Position numbers and translations under genes: made by a program
From: Rhodamnia argentea
Taxonomy: Eukaryota; Streptophyta; Magnoliopsida; Myrtales; Myrtaceae
NCBI RefSeq assembly: GCF_020921035.1
Contig: NC_063156.1
Coordinates: forward strand, 25,840,283-25,904,282
Direction: 5' to 3'
Length of the DNA: 64,000 nucleotides
The notes under the pieces: model-generated
Seen by the model: only the letters and a program-made list of their open reading frames with translations
The model's database searches: none
What the model was told of the DNA's origin: nothing
Shown: positions 60,064-64,000 of the stretch, one piece after another
Layout of the letters: each line of letters opens with the position of its first letter
How positions within the stretch are numbered: position 1 is the first letter of the stretch

Positions 60064-60745
60064 AAGGAAGATTGCCAAAAAAGTCCTAAACCTATTGCAA
60101 TTGTGTTCATTCACTCTTATTTTTTTTTTTTTTGCCGATTCAGTCCTCAATACTTTGTAATTGTGCTAATTCAGTTTTGGCCAATTCCAGCGTCGATCGT
60201 TCGGCGACAAAATATTTTAATATTCTTTTAAATTTTTATTTTTCATTTTTTTCTTTTAATTTTTTTCCCCTTCCCTCCTCCTCTTCTTCTTCTTCTTCTT
60301 TTGGCAAGCGCTGGCTAGAGGCAATGGCTAGCAAGGTCCACTTCGCCGGCCTCAAGGGAAGTTCGTCATCACTAGGCGAGGTTGGCCTCGTCAGGGGCCG
60401 GGCAAGAGAGGTCTCGGCCGACCTCGCCAGATCTGATCTGCCTTAATGATCTTCTATGTGATTATTCCGTTCCTCCGTTGATGGCTGTTTCAGTGATCTT
60501 TCCAAAACTCTCTCTCTCATGTTGAGAATCGAAGCTCGGCCTTTAATAGAGAGAACGAATGAAGAAGGCAACAACCCATGCAAGAATCTCACGCTCCATG
60601 GCTAATCGCTGGGAGGAAGAAGTAGAGGGGGAAGGAAAAAAATGAGAGAAAAAAATATAAAAAAAATATTAAAATATTATGTTGTGGGACGGCCGACGTT
60701 CACGTTCATGTCCATGCCAACCGGTTAAAATTGATTGGATGGATT
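60064..60745. mobile_element. Foldback element, right end truncated
   Basis: The left end is GGAAGATTGCCAAAAAAGTC, then CCTAAACCTATTGCAATTG, a near-perfect family terminus. The left arm continues with GATTCAGTCCTCAATACTTT and the TTTTGGCCAATTCCAGCGTC block. The GC-rich core is about 60300-60430. The right arm is present only from the AAAATATTAAAATATT block to TTGATTGGATGGATTAAATT and lacks the terminal units. Confidence 0.7.
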
Positions 60746-61969
60746 AAATTACCACTCATGCATGTATCGAACTTCCTCGAACTAATCTCTATAGTTGTTT
60801 TCATTCTTGGATCCCTATGCATCATATGCGAGCATCAAGTAATTATTTTCCTACAAGAAAGCGTAAACTGTAAGGCATCCGACCATGTCCAGCTTTCTCC
60901 TCCATGCACGAAACGGTGCAACAGCGCGAAACGTGCCATCGTTGCATTGTTTCTTGCTTAATTTGCGATACAGATGCTGCCCAGGCGTTTCCATCATCTC
61001 AACTCGCGGTGGTCGAGCTGGCCTCATCAAACTCTTCAGCACCTTTACGTGGCAAATATATTGTGGCAGAGAGAAACTCAAAAGGCACCAAAAATGCCAC
61101 CATCTTCTTCTACGCACATTTAGCCTAAAAAAATCTAAAACTATACTTATCTTGACATATTTATTTTAAATTTTTTCACAACATAAAAAATCACAAATTT
61201 GTACGTGTGTGACACATTTACGATACGCCAATACTCTGTCAATAAGTGCCTTTAAAATTTGTCTTCGTACCTACGTGACTTATGCGAAACGAAACAAAAC
61301 CAAAAAAATCATTTGACTGAACATTGATGCATCACATTGGTACAAATTTTGGGTTTTTAGGTCAAAGTTGAGAATAATGCGGAAGAGAAAAATTGAAAAT
61401 TTCTGTATATTTTAATGTGTCCAGAAAAGAATACATAGAGCCTATTTGTAGGTTTTATTAGAAGACTAACTAAGGTAATAAGATGAAGATAATATCAAAT
61501 ATAATCAACCAAGAATATGCACTATCAAAAGATATATACGCATAAACCCGAAAGATATGTTGAATCAACTAGATTTCATAATATCGCTAGCACAATTGAA
61601 AGTTTAGAGCAAATGTGTATAAAGTTTGAGGTTTTTGGTGATTTTTTTTTTTCCTTTCTTGTTTTGCAATTTTCAAGGTAATTATAACATTAATGCCGTA
61701 GAAGACTTGTACGCAAGCTTCCAGAGCTACTCAATTCGCTACGGCAACCAAATATGTTGCGGCTACCACAACACGTGCCCTCATGATCTCATCCTCTCCT
61801 TCTCTGTCTCTCTCTTTCTCTTCCCCTCCTTGAGAATCCTCCAGTTTCTCACGTCTTTCCAAATCATCCAAATTCAGTGCCCCTTCTTCTTCTTCTTCTT
61901 CTTCTTCTGCTTCTTCTTCTTCATCACCAGAAATTTTTTTCGTCTGTTCTCCGTTGAAACGCAGCAATA
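60746..61969. other. Upstream region of the proline-rich gene
   Basis: No further gene is seen. One arm of the second inverted-repeat family (see 10378) lies at about 61145-61215 (TTGACATATTTATTTTAAAT). A TTC-rich tract at 61883-61920 just before the ATG is probably 5' UTR. Confidence 0.45.
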
Positions 61970-62575
61970 ATGCTTGACCTGAGAAAGGTCTCGCCGCTTC
62001 ACTTGTTTCTCACCTTCCTAGTCTTCGGCTTCGCGACCCCATCGACCACGTCAACAGCGACGGCGGCCGCGGACAAATCTGAAGCGTTTGTAGTCTCCAG
62101 AGACCAGGTTACATGCACAATGTGCGCCGCATGCGAGAACCCGTGCCAGCCCGTGCCTTCGCCCCCGCCGCCCTCGCCGGCCCCGCCGGAAGTCGAGTGC
62201 CCGCCGCCGCCTTCTCCGCCGCCCGCTCTCCCGCCACCCTCGCCTCCAGCCCCGGAAGCCGAGTGCCCGCCCCCGCCGATGCCGCCGGCCTGCAGCGCGT
62301 GCGAGTCGCCAGGAACTGGAAGCATCTACGCTTCCCCGCCTCCACCAGCCACGAGCGGCGGTGGCGGGGGGGTCTATCCGCCGCCGTACGGCGGGTACTA
62401 CCCAATGCAGCCTCCGCCGAACCCCATGGTGCCGTACTTCCCATACTACTACTACAGCCCTCCGCAGGCTTCGGTGGCCTCCAATAGCTTCCTCCACTTG
62501 GAGAAGAACGCCGCTGGTTTTGCCACTTCTCTGGTTTTGGGCGGGCTTCTCTACGTGCTACTGCTACGTTTCTAG
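61970..62575 (+). CDS. Proline-rich, extensin-like secreted protein with GPI-type tail
   Basis: This is a single exon of 201 residues. Residues 1-33 look like a signal peptide (LHLFLTFLVFGFATPSTTS). A Cys-containing segment (CTMCAACENPC) precedes Pro-rich repeats of the PPPPSP type (about residues 60-105), interrupted by VECPPPP and AECPPPP. A Gly-rich link leads to a Tyr/Pro-rich block (FPYYYYSPP). The C-terminus is hydrophobic (FATSLVLGGLLYVLLLRF) after a small-residue stretch, as for GPI-anchored cell-surface proteins. Proteins of this build lie at the plasma membrane/cell wall; the exact role is unknown. The high GC makes shadow frames on both strands. The start is the first ATG after a TTC-rich leader. 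Confidence 0.85.
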   Translation: MLDLRKVSPLHLFLTFLVFGFATPSTTSTATAAADKSEAFVVSRDQVTCTMCAACENPCQPVPSPPPPSPAPPEVECPPPPSPPPALPPPSPPAPEAECPPPPMPPACSACESPGTGSIYASPPPPATSGGGGGVYPPPYGGYYPMQPPPNPMVPYFPYYYYSPPQASVASNSFLHLEKNAAGFATSLVLGGLLYVLLLRF

Positions 62576-64000
62576 CAACCGCCCCCGATAAGAATTTCTT
62601 CCCTCATCGTACTCGTTTCTTAGGCCAAAAAAAAAAAAAATACAGTCACCTTTTTTTCTTCTTCTCTGTTTTAGGGTTTCATTACCAAATGATGCTTCAA
62701 TCGGGGTACAACAACCCCATTCTAGAAGGGTATATTTGTGCGGCACAATAATGAGAAAAGTATCCTCCCCTTAGTATGAATTATAATATCATACTCTCCC
62801 CTTCAAATTCTTACTTTTGTTAATACATATTGTCCGTTTTCCGCTCAGAGTTCTTTGTTTTTGATCGATGTGGGAAGAGGGAAGGGGTTCCTGACGATAC
62901 GATCGAGAGGGTTGGGCGTTCGTATTGATTAGGGTTGTTCGAGTCCAAAACGGATCACGCCTGCCATGTGCTCTTTCGATCGGTAGTGTGTATTTGAAGG
63001 TAGCGACCCTACGATAGCGTCGAGCTTAAGTTTCTCCCTTTTTTCAAAATAAGGTAGGGTTGCACATGTCTGCCATGCGTTCTGATTCGCCTAATTCCGG
63101 GAAAAGATCGATTGAGGTGAAAGATTGACATGATTCGAGTCGAGTCCACACGAGTTCATGATGGAAGTGGATCGAGTCTATATAAAAATAACAACAATGT
63201 GTCCTAATGGGAAAATAATACTTAACCGATGAAGGGTATTTGTTGGTTCGTGCCTTCGTTGAGTGGAGGTGACAATTGTGATTGAGCCATGTTCAAACCC
63301 TAGTAATTTGTTACCAATCTCTCGTATTGAACGTTTTTTTTTTTTTGGTCCATGGAGCTACATTAACGTTGTCAAACATTTGTAATGGATGAGCAGGCTT
63401 ATTAGTAATTGAACTTTGCGCTCTTAATTTGCTAGAATTGATCACAAACCTAATTGTTTAGGGACACGCTTGGGTCAAATAGGCTCGAAGGCCATTTGGA
63501 ACAGGCTTGAGAATGGATATTTGGGGTGGGTTTGCTTCACGGAATACTTAAGATTTAGCCTATAAAAATGAATGCATCGAAAATGTTTTCAATCACCCAC
63601 GATTAGGTATATCTTATTGTCGATGATTAGAACATATTTCTATTGTCTGATTTTTCTAAACGAAAATCAATTATTCTTTGAAAAATGTTTTCTCAAAGTT
63701 AGGTTATGCGGAAAAGAAAAAGGAAAAAACAATGCACCCTCAGTTATAAAAGCCCGATCCCAACCTGCTAAGGTCGAGCCGGGTAGGCCCAATTGATATT
63801 GTAAATATTATTGTTGGTCGAACCTTTGCAATACGTTCGGCCTGATCCAGTAAGCCCGACTAGGCCAATCTTGTGATCACCTCGCCATTGACTATTGATC
63901 CGCCCAATATCAACTATATATGTACAGATTTTATTCTAAATCAGCAAAGCTAGTTCATACGCAGAGCAAAACGCCGGGATATATATATAAAATAAAATAA
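62576..64000. other. Gene-free right end of the window
   Basis: It holds the 3' UTR of the proline-rich gene and then anonymous AT-rich sequence. At 63760-63880 words such as GCCCGA and GGCCCAA suggest a decayed hAT-like piece similar to 13619-13877. No gene is seen. Confidence 0.45.

Noticed and set aside
61999-62497. Arg/Gly-rich frames opposite the proline-rich gene
   Set aside because: They are antisense readings of Pro codons; the sense frame has a signal peptide and GPI-type tail.

Overview
This window is nuclear DNA of a flowering plant. The evidence is many small exons with GT/AG introns, long AT-rich spacers, plant-only families (FAR1-related, DUF761, DUF1005) and dense nonautonomous transposons. 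The repeat style (hairpin elements whose arms carry 'cctaaacc' units around a GC-rich core) reminds me of Myrtaceae such as Eucalyptus or Syzygium. That placement is an impression, not something the sequence proves.

Seven genes with complete reading frames and one gene lacking only its upstream region are supported. In order they are: a two-thioredoxin-domain protein disulfide isomerase (PDIL2-1 type, + strand, 27-4379, 11 exons); an uncharacterised acidic Ser-rich protein (-, 6257-8541, 3 exons); CTP synthase (+, 14412-21986, 22 exons); two intronless DUF761 proteins (-, 23773-24336 and +, 28122-28766); a FAR1-related transcription factor closest to FRS11 (+, 31356-34368); a membrane acyltransferase of the heparan-alpha-glucosaminide N-acetyltransferase family (-, 35825-42228, 13 exons); an unnamed P-loop protein with a C-terminal membrane segment (-, 49215-50917); and a proline-rich secreted protein with a GPI-type tail (+, 61970-62575). 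These genes have unrelated roles and do not form a pathway cluster. Exon junctions were checked by hand for frame and GT/AG borders.

Much of the rest is transposon-derived. A 5.6-kb Ty1/copia retrotransposon (43339-48915) has two 317-bp LTRs, an ATTTA target duplication and broken reading frames. It sits inside the terminal arm of an older hairpin element. At least eight hairpin (foldback) elements have AT-rich arms and GC-rich cores. Three of them show 9-bp target duplications (one perfect, two 8/9), which points to Mutator-like (MULE) nonautonomous elements. One of these (9085-10268) carries a piece of a host coding sequence, so it is a Pack-MULE-like element. Other mobile DNA includes an Au-type SINE with a perfect 20-bp duplication, two hAT-type MITEs, a Tourist-like element with TTA duplications, a LINE 3' end in a CTP synthase intron, a probable solo LTR and a DUF1005 pseudogene. 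I saw no tRNA or rRNA genes and no CRISPR arrays.

The most interesting theme is the hairpin family. Its members appear to grow by stacking a short terminal unit, share a GC-rich core style with an unrelated Tourist-like element, and in one case have captured host coding sequence.
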